DNA of 19,399 bases from Methanobacteriota archaeon (GCA_002702945.1 PADF01000070.1:1-19399); one strand, 5' to 3'. Shown: positions 5,277 through 13,011, numbered from the stretch's first letter. Notes: a model not told the origin generated them from the sequence alone. Made by a program: numbers and translations.

Positions 5277-7847
5277 TTAAGCCTTCATAGATTTATTGAT
5301 TTTACGACTTTGTAAATAATTAGTAATCAGCACATGTGTCATTAGGCCGATCAATCCAAATGCGAATATTATATCCCAAGAGATCTTGAAAATCAATCTA
5401 GGAATATTTGGTGAAACTGATAATTGCATTGAGATCATAGCGATTCTGAAAACAAGTAATAGTGCGACATAATGTACAGGCCATCCGAACTTCTTGAAAA
5501 GACTCCACCACATAATCGACATTGCTGCTGTGGCTCCAGCACCCATGAATCCAACCCAAGTATTACTTGGGGAGAATCTATCTCCAATATATCCGCCATT
5601 TAAGAAAATATTACCAGGGTCTACATCTCTAGGGTGGCCGACACCATCAATCTGGCCTAATGCAGCCCACCAAGAATACCACACTACAATTGGGAAAATT
5701 GTAATCAATATTGTTCTAGCAACCTCACGATAGATTTTATCAGTTTTCTGAATTAGGAATTTCAGTTCTTTAGATAAGAAAGATTCGATACTTGAATAGA
5801 TTATCATTGTAGCAGCACTTGTCCACCCACCCCAAGTCATTGCGAGCCAATATAGTGTACAATAGAGGAAAACTTCTTGTGAAGATTCGGACTTTTTAAA
5901 CAGCAAAAAGGTACCATAAATAAGACAACAAATTATTCCAGAAATCAGTATCCAATCGATGAAGTTACTTTCTAATGAGATTAAGTAAGGAATTGCTGTA
6001 AATAATCCAGTAATAATGATTTTTTTATTTCTAGAATTGAAAAAGTCATTTCTATTTACGAAAAGCCATGTAGAAAATAAAATCAAACAACTACCAAATA
6101 GCACTGAAAGTAGAGTTTGCTCGAATGTAAAAAATATCATTAGGCGGGGCAGAGAGAAACCTAATAATCGGAAGTGAGACAAGAAAATAGTTGGAATCAT
6201 GACGACTGAATAGATTACTTTTTGGAACGTAGAGGTTTTTTCTTTTCCATCGGATTTGGTAAAGATTGGAAATGCAATCATCAACAGTATCATTAAATTA
6301 AGAGATGAAAAACGAGTTTCCACAAAAGTGATCATGAAAATCGTTGACGCTATCAGTGAATAAGTTAGAAATGTTATATGTTTCTTATTTTCTGATTTAG
6401 TCCAAAGTAAATAAAGTGATAAACCAACAACAGTATAAGGTAAAATATTTCCTAGTGGGTAAAATATGTATACCAAGGATTGTCTATAGTTTGCAATGAA
6501 GGCGGACGTTGCAAAAATTAATGTGAATACTGCGCCACTATAATTTGTAACCTTTTTACTAAATCCATTTTTTCTCATCAAATGCATTACGGAATAACAT
6601 ATTAGGGCAAAAAATACACATGAAATAATTAAATCAATATTTCTAATTCCCATTTCTTCAGGAGAAATCTTTTCCCATTCGATAACTTCAGAACTTAATC
6701 CTTCAACATATGGGTGGCCATTTTCTTCCATCCATTCATTTCTTTTTACTGTCGCATTCCAGTTCCACTGTTCCAAATCCTGTCTATGTTCTGGAGTAAT
6801 ATCTAGCATGTCTAAAGGAAAAACTCCATGATTAGCATGTGGTAATGGTAGAGATAATAGTAGTGATGGCAGTGTTGCCATATCTCTTTGGTCAACTTGT
6901 TTTTCCACAACATGTCCTTTTTTGATATTTGGCCCCCACGCCCAAGCACCAACCTCTCTAATGATTTGATCAGGAGATCCATGTTGCCCTGTATCGGTTA
7001 ATCCATGGTCAGAGGTTACTACAACGGTCCAGTTTTCCGGTACTTTTTCAAAAATTTCCGCAAAATTTTCGTCTAGCCACTTTAATTTGTCGATATATTC
7101 GGTGGAATCCTTTGAGCCATATCTATGTCCAGTACTATCGAGTCCAGACAAATGGGCAACAATCACATTTGGTAATTCGTCATATACAATATCTGGTTTT
7201 GTATTACTTGGGGGAATCTCCCCCTCTAGCCAACTATTGATTGTAACGAAAGCTTCCTCATCACCTTTCATGTAATCAGCATGACCATATCGATGGCGCA
7301 TGAAATTGATATCATCATTATCTGAGTATAAGTCGCCCCAAACATAGTCACCAACGATTCCAAAATTATTATCTGGAATTCCATCCCCATTTCCATCGTA
7401 TGTACTTGATAATGCCCATCCATCGGGTGTACCTGGATGCTCGGGGTGAAAATTACTCAACCCTTCATTAGGCCTTGATGGTATGCCAGTGGCCATTTCT
7501 TTGACACAAGATGCAGTCATGGTCAGTGGATTGGTAAATACATCTATGTAAGTGCCGTTATTTGTTGTCATAGAATTTAGTGTAGGCATCAAATTTGGGT
7601 CCTTCATCATATCTCGACGTCCACCATCAATAACAATGAAAAACAGACCTTCAGTAAGTTTTTCATGATTTTCTGGAGGCATTTCAACACCCTCTTTGGG
7701 GGCAGGTGCATCAGCAATAATGTATGAACCAGTATACATCAAAGAAGGGAGGGCAAGAATTGCGATAACAGCAATAACTTGGAATACGAATACTTTAGTC
7801 AACGAGCCACTAAGTTGGCTTTCGTCTTCCATAAACAAATATTTCAC
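5277..7847 (-). CDS. Alkaline-phosphatase-superfamily membrane enzyme resembling GPI ethanolamine-phosphate transferase (PIG-O-like)
   Basis: This 856-residue protein has one N-terminal helix (about 18-40), a large extracytoplasmic domain (about 45-370) and about a dozen C-terminal transmembrane helices. That architecture matches eukaryotic GPI ethanolamine-phosphate transferases. The metal and catalytic residues of the alkaline phosphatase fold are present: Asp74 in VIDGGRRD, the probable nucleophile Thr109 in NPLTMTASCVKEMATG, Asp237 and His241 in LSGLDSTGHRYG, Asp280-His281 in SDHG, and His289 in GQHG. The phrases LDxxGHxxG and SDHGxxDxGxHG are especially like the PIG-O group. By analogy it would move a phospho-alcohol head group (for example phosphoethanolamine) from a lipid to a glycan or lipid outside the cell, but a phosphodiesterase or other transferase is possible. 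An insert at about 151-159 (DGNGDGIPD) looks like a calcium-binding loop. The gene is convergent with the archaetidylserine synthase-like gene, with no gap. Confidence 0.8.
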   Translation of the reverse strand: MKYLFMEDESQLSGSLTKVFVFQVIAVIAILALPSLMYTGSYIIADAPAPKEGVEMPPENHEKLTEGLFFIVIDGGRRDMMKDPNLMPTLNSMTTNNGTYIDVFTNPLTMTASCVKEMATGIPSRPNEGLSNFHPEHPGTPDGWALSSTYDGNGDGIPDNNFGIVGDYVWGDLYSDNDDINFMRHRYGHADYMKGDEEAFVTINSWLEGEIPPSNTKPDIVYDELPNVIVAHLSGLDSTGHRYGSKDSTEYIDKLKWLDENFAEIFEKVPENWTVVVTSDHGLTDTGQHGSPDQIIREVGAWAWGPNIKKGHVVEKQVDQRDMATLPSLLLSLPLPHANHGVFPLDMLDITPEHRQDLEQWNWNATVKRNEWMEENGHPYVEGLSSEVIEWEKISPEEMGIRNIDLIISCVFFALICYSVMHLMRKNGFSKKVTNYSGAVFTLIFATSAFIANYRQSLVYIFYPLGNILPYTVVGLSLYLLWTKSENKKHITFLTYSLIASTIFMITFVETRFSSLNLMILLMIAFPIFTKSDGKEKTSTFQKVIYSVVMIPTIFLSHFRLLGFSLPRLMIFFTFEQTLLSVLFGSCLILFSTWLFVNRNDFFNSRNKKIIITGLFTAIPYLISLESNFIDWILISGIICCLIYGTFLLFKKSESSQEVFLYCTLYWLAMTWGGWTSAATMIIYSSIESFLSKELKFLIQKTDKIYREVARTILITIFPIVVWYSWWAALGQIDGVGHPRDVDPGNIFLNGGYIGDRFSPSNTWVGFMGAGATAAMSIMWWSLFKKFGWPVHYVALLLVFRIAMISMQLSVSPNIPRLIFKISWDIIFAFGLIGLMTHVLITNYLQSRKINKSMKA

Positions 7848-7918
7848 TTCATGTACTTAATATTCATTACAGCATCCAAATTTTTAATTCATTTTTTAGC
7901 CTTATTTTTTTTTACCAA

Positions 7919-9004
7919 TCAGCGAAATTGATTGAGATTTACAATGCCAACCTCTAGTCTTTCATGTGTTGGATGAACTTCTACCATTTGTACAGGTACG
8001 GAAAGAATTTCTGCTAAATCTTCAGCGATGGAAAGTGGAATTTCAATACGTTCATTTGAAGCATCAAATCTTATCCAACCATCATCGATTTCTAAAACCT
8101 GCTTTAACTCGGTAAGATCTTCTCTAGCATCATCAGGTTTAGTAGGAATTGCACCAAACAATATCGTATCATCATCGCTTAGGACTTCATATGGACGAAG
8201 GTTTGCTTGGCCACGTCTTCTAAATCGCGCTCTTAATTGTCCGGCATCCTTGAATTGTGCAGTACAAAATTTCAGATGAAAGTTAAGATCTTTTGAGGCT
8301 TCTTTTAGTTTCATTCCAAGTTCAAAAGACCCCTCTGCAGCAGCAGTAATTCCCCCGCTTAAATTAAATCCTCTAACATCCATATTTTCCTGATTACCAA
8401 CCGTTATCTCCAGTTCATTAAGATTAAGGAATTCAACAGGTGAATCATGGAGTTGATTAAGAAGAGAAAACAATTGTTGTTCTTTATCAGGTTCACAAGG
8501 TAGTTCTACTCCAACTTTAATTCCTGCCTCTTTACAAGACTGCATCACTTTTAGATATTTTTTAATGGTTCCATCTAATAGGTGAAATCTAATTTCATCA
8601 AGTTGAGCATCACCGAAATCTTTTGCTCTTTTTGGATTGAACGCAATAGATGTGTAAAGATGAATGTGATGTTCGGGTCCAAATTCAGCCTTAAGTTGCT
8701 TAACTGCCTCAAGAGATTTTTCAATATCAAGCATAGGATCTCCACCGGTAATTCCGGTCCCAGTCGCATTCATAGCGTGTCCTTCCTCAATCACTTCACT
8801 CCAAGACGTGCATCTTCTCTCATTGGCAAACATATCGGGACTTTCCCTTCTATTTTCCGATAGAGGGCAGTAATCGCAGCCCCAATGGCATTTACCTGTG
8901 ACGAAAAGAACCAATTTACTACCTTTTTGACATTGAATGCATCCTTCAGCTTCTCCGCATTCAGCAGAAGGAATTTCAGTCGCTGAGGTCATGGCTTGTG
9001 GCAT
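7919..9004 (-). CDS. Radical SAM protein, COG2108-like (related to pyruvate formate-lyase activating enzyme)
   Basis: This 361-residue protein has the radical SAM CxxxCxxC motif at Cys39, Cys43 and Cys46 (GKCHWGCDYCP), which would hold the 4Fe-4S cluster that cleaves S-adenosylmethionine. A glycine-rich SAM-contact motif, GITGGDPM, lies about 50 residues later. Three further cysteines just ahead (16, 22 and 25, in ECGEAEGCIQC) and the phrase 'CPLSENRR...ANERR' match the uncharacterised archaeal group COG2108 as I recall it. The middle has a TIM-barrel-like helix/strand pattern and the C-terminal 90 residues form a separate region of unknown fold. Substrate and product are unknown. It lies 48 bases downstream of pdxT on the same strand and may be co-transcribed with it. 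The start ATG at 9004 gives MPQAM; an ATG four codons later is an alternative. Confidence 0.8.
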   Translation of the reverse strand: MPQAMTSATEIPSAECGEAEGCIQCQKGSKLVLFVTGKCHWGCDYCPLSENRRESPDMFANERRCTSWSEVIEEGHAMNATGTGITGGDPMLDIEKSLEAVKQLKAEFGPEHHIHLYTSIAFNPKRAKDFGDAQLDEIRFHLLDGTIKKYLKVMQSCKEAGIKVGVELPCEPDKEQQLFSLLNQLHDSPVEFLNLNELEITVGNQENMDVRGFNLSGGITAAAEGSFELGMKLKEASKDLNFHLKFCTAQFKDAGQLRARFRRRGQANLRPYEVLSDDDTILFGAIPTKPDDAREDLTELKQVLEIDDGWIRFDASNERIEIPLSIAEDLAEILSVPVQMVEVHPTHERLEVGIVNLNQFR

Positions 9005-9052
9005 GTTATAACCCGTCCTGATATCTTATAGGTTTCAAACTCTCGTAAGATT

Positions 9053-9742
9053 TTAGCAAAAATTATCCTTTGCTCGGGTAATTAGCCATCGGTGAAACCT
9101 ACGGTCTAAGGTTAATTCCGGATGAAAAGTTAAGGCCAGTTTTGAGTCATCTAAAATTCCTACAACTTCTTGACCCAACATGGCCACAGGTGTGCATTTT
9201 ACCGATTCTGAGTTAAAACGAGGGGCTCGGATAAATACTCCTGGGAATGCTTCAGAGTCTGACTTTGCTGCTTCATGAGACATCTTTAGAGGTTTATGAT
9301 TGAAATTATCACGCTTCAATTCTACTCCATTTGTTTTTCTACCTGAAGGTGTTTCGAGATTTACTTCGATTGGTGCTTGAAATGATTGTCTTTGTCTTCC
9401 CCAAGCATTTCTCGATATTTCAGCATCAACGAAGGGGTTAAAATTTTCACTCGGATTCGAAAGAAGAATTGCACCAGCACATGTTCCTAAAACCGGACGT
9501 TGAGGGTATTTAGTCATCCAATTAAAAATTCCTTCAAGCAGTGATTCACTCCGACTAGCCTTTCTCATTGCAGTTGATTCACCGCCAGGAAGTACTAGTG
9601 CAGCAATATCAGAATTTATTTGAGACGATTTTCTAAGTTCAATAATTTCTACTTCAATTCCTAACTCTTGTGAAGCGTTGAGTAATGCTTCTGCATGCTC
9701 GTGCCGCGCACCTTGAAGCATAGCCAAACCGATGCGCAACAT
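9053..9742 (-). CDS. pdxT: PdxT, glutaminase subunit of pyridoxal 5'-phosphate synthase
   Basis: This 229-residue class I glutamine amidotransferase hydrolyses glutamine and feeds ammonia to PdxS, which makes pyridoxal phosphate from ribose phosphate and glyceraldehyde 3-phosphate. The diagnostic LPGGEST is at 51-57, the nucleophile elbow GTCAGA has Cys88, RNAWGRQ is at 111-117, GVFIRAP at 168-174 and the catalytic pair His207/Glu209 in FHPELT. It is longer than the usual 190-200 residues because of an extra hydrophilic stretch at about 131-165, between the NAWGRQ block and GVFIRAP. PdxS is not in the window. The downstream same-strand neighbour is a radical SAM protein, and a PLP enzyme (class V aminotransferase) starts divergently 89 bases away. 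Confidence 0.93.
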   Translation of the reverse strand: MLRIGLAMLQGARHEHAEALLNASQELGIEVEIIELRKSSQINSDIAALVLPGGESTAMRKASRSESLLEGIFNWMTKYPQRPVLGTCAGAILLSNPSENFNPFVDAEISRNAWGRQRQSFQAPIEVNLETPSGRKTNGVELKRDNFNHKPLKMSHEAAKSDSEAFPGVFIRAPRFNSESVKCTPVAMLGQEVVGILDDSKLALTFHPELTLDRRFHRWLITRAKDNFC

Positions 9743-9831
9743 GTTAGTCCGTATATCTCGTCCTCTATCAGCCCAACGGCTGTGAACATCAATACAAGGT
9801 GTTGAAGAACTGTGTTTAACTGCATATAACG

Positions 9832-11022
9832 ATGGCGAAGTATACTGACGACTGTTTTCTAGTCCCCGGGCCTGTAAGAATGAATCAGGCTTGTCTTGAT
9901 GCTATGTCAAATCCGGTAATAACTGCCAGAGGTTCAGAATTTAGAGATGTGATGGCTGAACTTAATTCTGGGCTTAGATATGCATTTAATTTATCTCCAT
10001 CAAAACCTGAGAAAAAAACACAATCCTGGGCTGGAGACGACGATTACAAAGTGGTAGTTGTTTCAGGAAGTGGGACCGCAGGAATGGAAATGATTATTGC
10101 AAATCGATTTAGAACCAATGATTTAGTTTTGGTTCCAACTAATGGTAAATTTGGAGAAAGAGTTGCAGAAATGTGTTCTCGATTTTGTAATGTTAAACAT
10201 ATCAAGTATGAATGGGGCAGAGCATTTGATTTATTCGAATTAGAACAACAACTTGAAAGAAAGTGCTATGAGGCTTTACTTATTTGCCATAATGAAACTA
10301 GTTCGGGAATTACTCAAGATGCACCAGCCATTGCTGAAATGTGTCAACGCCATAATGTCCCCTTTATCCTCGATGGAATCACTTCTGTCGGTGGACTGCC
10401 AGTAGATGTTGAAGGATGGGGAGTTGAAGCAGCCGTTATGGGTGCACAAAAGTGTACAGCGGGCCCTTCAGGTATTGCTGCAATAACTGTCAATTCACAT
10501 TATATTGAAAGATGTAAGGCGATTAGAGAACAAAGCGAATCAAATCCTGTATTCTATTTAGATATGATTTCTGCATTGAAAAAAGGTGATGACGACCAAA
10601 CTCCCTGGACACCAGCAATAAATCTAGCAATGGGCTGGTCAAAGGCTCTTATTGCACTAAAAGATGAAACTTTACAGGCGCGATGGAAAAGATGCTCTCT
10701 ACTTTCACATGGCGTCCAAAATTTATTTTCAAAACTTGGTTTTGAATTACTTGCCGACCCCTTCCAAAGAAGTGATACCGTTACTGCAATAATGTATCCC
10801 GATGGAATTGATGATTCTTGGCGAAGCGATTTGAAAGAAAAATATAATACTCAAGTTATTGGAGCTCAAGATCATTTGAAAGGTAAGATGTTTAGAGTTG
10901 GTTCGATGGGTGAAACCACTATTGAAGAGATGGTTGAAGGTTGCAAGAGAATGATTTCTTGTTTCAAGGACCATGGTTTGGAATTACCAGATGTAGATGT
11001 GGAATCATTTTTTGAGGAATAG
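9832..11022 (+). CDS. Class V aminotransferase (alanine-glyoxylate / serine-pyruvate type)
   Basis: This 396-residue PLP enzyme belongs to fold type I, class V. It opens with LVPGPVRM at 10-17, the typical start of the alanine-glyoxylate/serine-pyruvate branch. It has SGSGTAGME (78-86) for the PLP phosphate, HNETSSG (153-159), the cofactor aspartate Asp181 in LDGITSVGG, and the Schiff-base lysine Lys207 in GAQKCTAGPSG. Members transfer amino groups between alanine, serine or aspartate and glyoxylate or pyruvate; the precise pair cannot be read here. An insert of charged and polar residues at about 56-71 (PSKPEKKTQSWAGDD) is unusual. Its TAG stop is only 2 bases before the ATG of nadM, so the two are probably co-translated. 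It uses the cofactor made by the PdxST enzyme, whose glutaminase gene is divergent. Confidence 0.9.
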   Translation: MAKYTDDCFLVPGPVRMNQACLDAMSNPVITARGSEFRDVMAELNSGLRYAFNLSPSKPEKKTQSWAGDDDYKVVVVSGSGTAGMEMIIANRFRTNDLVLVPTNGKFGERVAEMCSRFCNVKHIKYEWGRAFDLFELEQQLERKCYEALLICHNETSSGITQDAPAIAEMCQRHNVPFILDGITSVGGLPVDVEGWGVEAAVMGAQKCTAGPSGIAAITVNSHYIERCKAIREQSESNPVFYLDMISALKKGDDDQTPWTPAINLAMGWSKALIALKDETLQARWKRCSLLSHGVQNLFSKLGFELLADPFQRSDTVTAIMYPDGIDDSWRSDLKEKYNTQVIGAQDHLKGKMFRVGSMGETTIEEMVEGCKRMISCFKDHGLELPDVDVESFFEE

Positions 11023-11024
11023 TG

Positions 11025-11561
11025 ATGAATTATATTGTATTAGGTAGATTCCAACCTCTTCACAACGGCCATGTTTTCTTGATTGAAAGTGCTCTGGAAA
11101 TGGCTGGAGATGATGATAAGGTGGTTGTTGCAATAGGCTCAGCATCTTGTCAAATGGAACCCAAGAACCCGTGGACTGGTGCAGAAAGAAAACAGATGAT
11201 TGAGGCTTGGTCTGAACAAGTTGAAGTTGTTTTAATCGATGATATCAATGACCCTCCAAATTGGGTAGAACATGCTACTAAGGTTCATGGAAAAGGAGTT
11301 TTAGTTACGTCTGATCGACAAACTGCTGAACTTTATCGCGAATCAAATTGGGAAGTAGTCGAAGTAGATTTAGACAATCGGGAAAATTTCGAGGGTTGGA
11401 GGATAAGACAGACAGCAAAAATGCTCTCTACGGTTGATGATTTTGATGCTGTTAGAGAGGTTCTTTCCTCTTCCTTACCATCAAAAGTGATAGAATGGTT
11501 AATTGAAAATGATGCTTTATTCAGACTTTCTACGTTCCAAACAGGAGTTTATGCCGGCTGA
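11025..11561 (+). CDS. nadM: Nicotinamide-nucleotide adenylyltransferase, archaeal NadM type (divergent)
   Basis: This 178-residue nucleotidyltransferase joins NMN and ATP to make NAD in the archaeal family. The HxGH-type ATP site is GRFQPLHNGH (7-16) and the substrate loop KNPWTGAER (47-55) follows GSAS. Length fits the family (about 170-180). The usual ISGTEIR motif near residue 122 appears as FEGWRIR, keeping the arginine (128) but replacing the serine and threonine, so the exact substrate should be treated with some caution. I chose the ATG at 11025, 7 bases after a GAGG motif; the preceding GTG at 11022 overlaps the aminotransferase stop (TAGTGATG) and is the alternative. The stop TGA abuts the stop of the convergent grpE. 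Confidence 0.85.
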   Translation: MNYIVLGRFQPLHNGHVFLIESALEMAGDDDKVVVAIGSASCQMEPKNPWTGAERKQMIEAWSEQVEVVLIDDINDPPNWVEHATKVHGKGVLVTSDRQTAELYRESNWEVVEVDLDNRENFEGWRIRQTAKMLSTVDDFDAVREVLSSSLPSKVIEWLIENDALFRLSTFQTGVYAG

Positions 11562-12128
11562 TTATTCTGAAGAAACTACAACTCTTGCTGCGATTAATAT
11601 TCTTTGTTTGTACATGTACCCTGCCTCTAAGACATCAACAACAGAGCCTGAGGGGAAGTTTTCAGATGCTGGAATTGTAGTTATTGCTTCCATTTTTGCT
11701 GGGTCGAATTGTTTGCCTTTTGCTTCAATCGCCGTCACACCTTCGCCGGATAATTCATGCCACATCTTATTTCTAAGCAATCTCAATCCCTGAGCAACAG
11801 GGGTTTGATCTTCATCATCCAAGGAAGATAATGCTCTGTCTACATCAGAAAGAATAGTTAGCATTTTTCTGGCAAGACCCATTCCACCATACTGTATTAA
11901 ATCTGATTTTTCGGCCATCATTCTTTTACGAACATTTTGAGTCTCAGCTTCTTTGTATGCAATTTCTTTTTCAGCCTTTTCAGCTCTTGCCAATGCTTCT
12001 TCAAGAGGGTCTAACTGCTCTTCGACACCAACTTCCATCGTTTCAGAATTCTCATCGATAATTGGAATTTCATCATCACTACCATCGATGACTTGTTCGT
12101 CTTCATCCGGCGATTTGTCTTCAGACAT
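11562..12128 (-). CDS. grpE: GrpE, nucleotide exchange factor for DnaK (Hsp70)
   Basis: This 188-residue protein speeds ADP release from the chaperone DnaK. It has a long acidic, disordered N-terminus (1-40) and a coiled coil at about 41-85 rich in Ala/Glu/Lys. The GrpE head follows, with 'LTILSDVDRAL' (90-100) and the C-terminal block 'KQFDPAKMEAI' through 'VVDVLEAGYMYKQRILIAARVVV' in its usual order (139-185). Neither dnaK nor dnaJ is in the window. DnaK systems in archaea are generally regarded as acquired from bacteria. The upstream same-strand gene ends 40 bases before this start, so the two may share a transcript. It is convergent with nadM, with no gap between stops. Confidence 0.93.
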   Translation of the reverse strand: MSEDKSPDEDEQVIDGSDDEIPIIDENSETMEVGVEEQLDPLEEALARAEKAEKEIAYKEAETQNVRKRMMAEKSDLIQYGGMGLARKMLTILSDVDRALSSLDDEDQTPVAQGLRLLRNKMWHELSGEGVTAIEAKGKQFDPAKMEAITTIPASENFPSGSVVDVLEAGYMYKQRILIAARVVVSSE

Positions 12129-12168
12129 TGTCTGCCGGTCACATAACTATTCTTTGAACCCGTCGAAA

Positions 12169-12849
12169 CTATGAATTCAATATTTTTAGAACATTATTTT
12201 CGCCATGGCCCCATTTTTCAGCATCCATGTGCTCTCTTCCAACAACACCAATTATGGAATCTTCTTGTTCCCATTTTGTGATAGTGTGGACTAGAAGTCT
12301 TGATGTCCGATCATGAGCCTCGTAGGTTGGAATTATTTTCGGGTCTTGCTTTTCATCTAGAGTCTCTCCTAGTTCTTTCCTTCTATCCATCCAATCTAGG
12401 CAGACTTTTTGAGCAAATTCATCTTCAGGTATTCCTGATAATTTTTCTATTACATCTTCCCAAGTTGAGTGGGAATACAAGTCTTGTTGGTTGACAATTT
12501 CTCTATCTAGAGCCACATCAAGGTATAGATATGTCCTTGCTTCCCATGAACTCCATTCTCCTGGGCTAGCCCATTGCATTAGTTTGAGGACTCCTTCGTC
12601 GCCTTCTGAAATCTCTTGAAGAGCAGTTTTGACGTTAGAATCTGGGCTAACATCGACATTGTCCATCCAGTCGAGAATTTCTGCTTCACAATCAATATCA
12701 AATAAGCGATTTAGTTTATCATCACCAGCAGGCCTAGATTGTCGAAAAGAACCTTTCTCCATTCCGGTGTAGAGTTCTTTCCATGACATTTTTAGCAGAG
12801 AATTTAGACACAATTGGTCGACTAATAAGACCACAGTTTCAATTCCCAT
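12169..12849 (-). CDS. Unrecognised protein with a faintly TraB-like C-terminus
   Basis: This protein has 226 residues if started at the ATG at 12849. A TTG at 12861 would add four, and an ATG at 12789 (MSWKELYTG) would remove 20; I cannot decide between them from the sequence. It is soluble, acidic and tryptophan-rich, with repeated DWM/EW motifs (DWMDNVD, EWSSWEAR, LDWMDRR). The C-terminus contains HDRTSRLLVHTITKW followed by DSIIGVVGREHMDA, which recalls the final strand-loop 'VVGxxH' block of the TraB/GumN-like family. The preceding 'LDREI' is also reminiscent of that family, but the N-terminal GTxH-type motif of TraB is not visible, so I do not assign it. It lies 40 bases upstream of grpE on the same strand and 162 bases from the divergent DRG GTPase. 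Confidence 0.6.
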   Translation of the reverse strand: MGIETVVLLVDQLCLNSLLKMSWKELYTGMEKGSFRQSRPAGDDKLNRLFDIDCEAEILDWMDNVDVSPDSNVKTALQEISEGDEGVLKLMQWASPGEWSSWEARTYLYLDVALDREIVNQQDLYSHSTWEDVIEKLSGIPEDEFAQKVCLDWMDRRKELGETLDEKQDPKIIPTYEAHDRTSRLLVHTITKWEQEDSIIGVVGREHMDAEKWGHGENNVLKILNS

Positions 12850-13011
12850 GAGTAAAGCCAATCAGCCGACTACTTTGAGTTAATCGTTCATTCTATTCTT
12901 TTGAAATTTCATTAAAACTAATTCAAATCATGTAAAAATTCGCATTCATAGCAATTTCAAACGGTAGTATTGAAGAATGCGCATCATTTGGCCGCAGTTA
13001 GAGGGTTTTTT

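Noticed and set aside
5494..5733. Plus-strand ORFs inside the 856-residue enzyme gene (also at 7087-7275)
   Set aside because: They are shadows of a strongly motif-bearing minus-strand gene and have no start signals.
7901..7915. T-run after the radical SAM gene considered as a terminator
   Set aside because: The run of T is on the plus strand; the gene is on the minus strand, so its RNA would carry poly-A there, not poly-U.
12970..13011. TTG start adding 14 residues to the DRG GTPase
   Set aside because: The ATG at 13012 gives the normal N-terminus (MATIKEQI) and length; the extra residues do not look like the family.
12850..13011. 162-base divergent region between the unknown protein and the DRG GTPase examined for a small gene or RNA
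   Set aside because: No convincing ORF with a start signal, hairpin or repeat was seen; probably promoters only.
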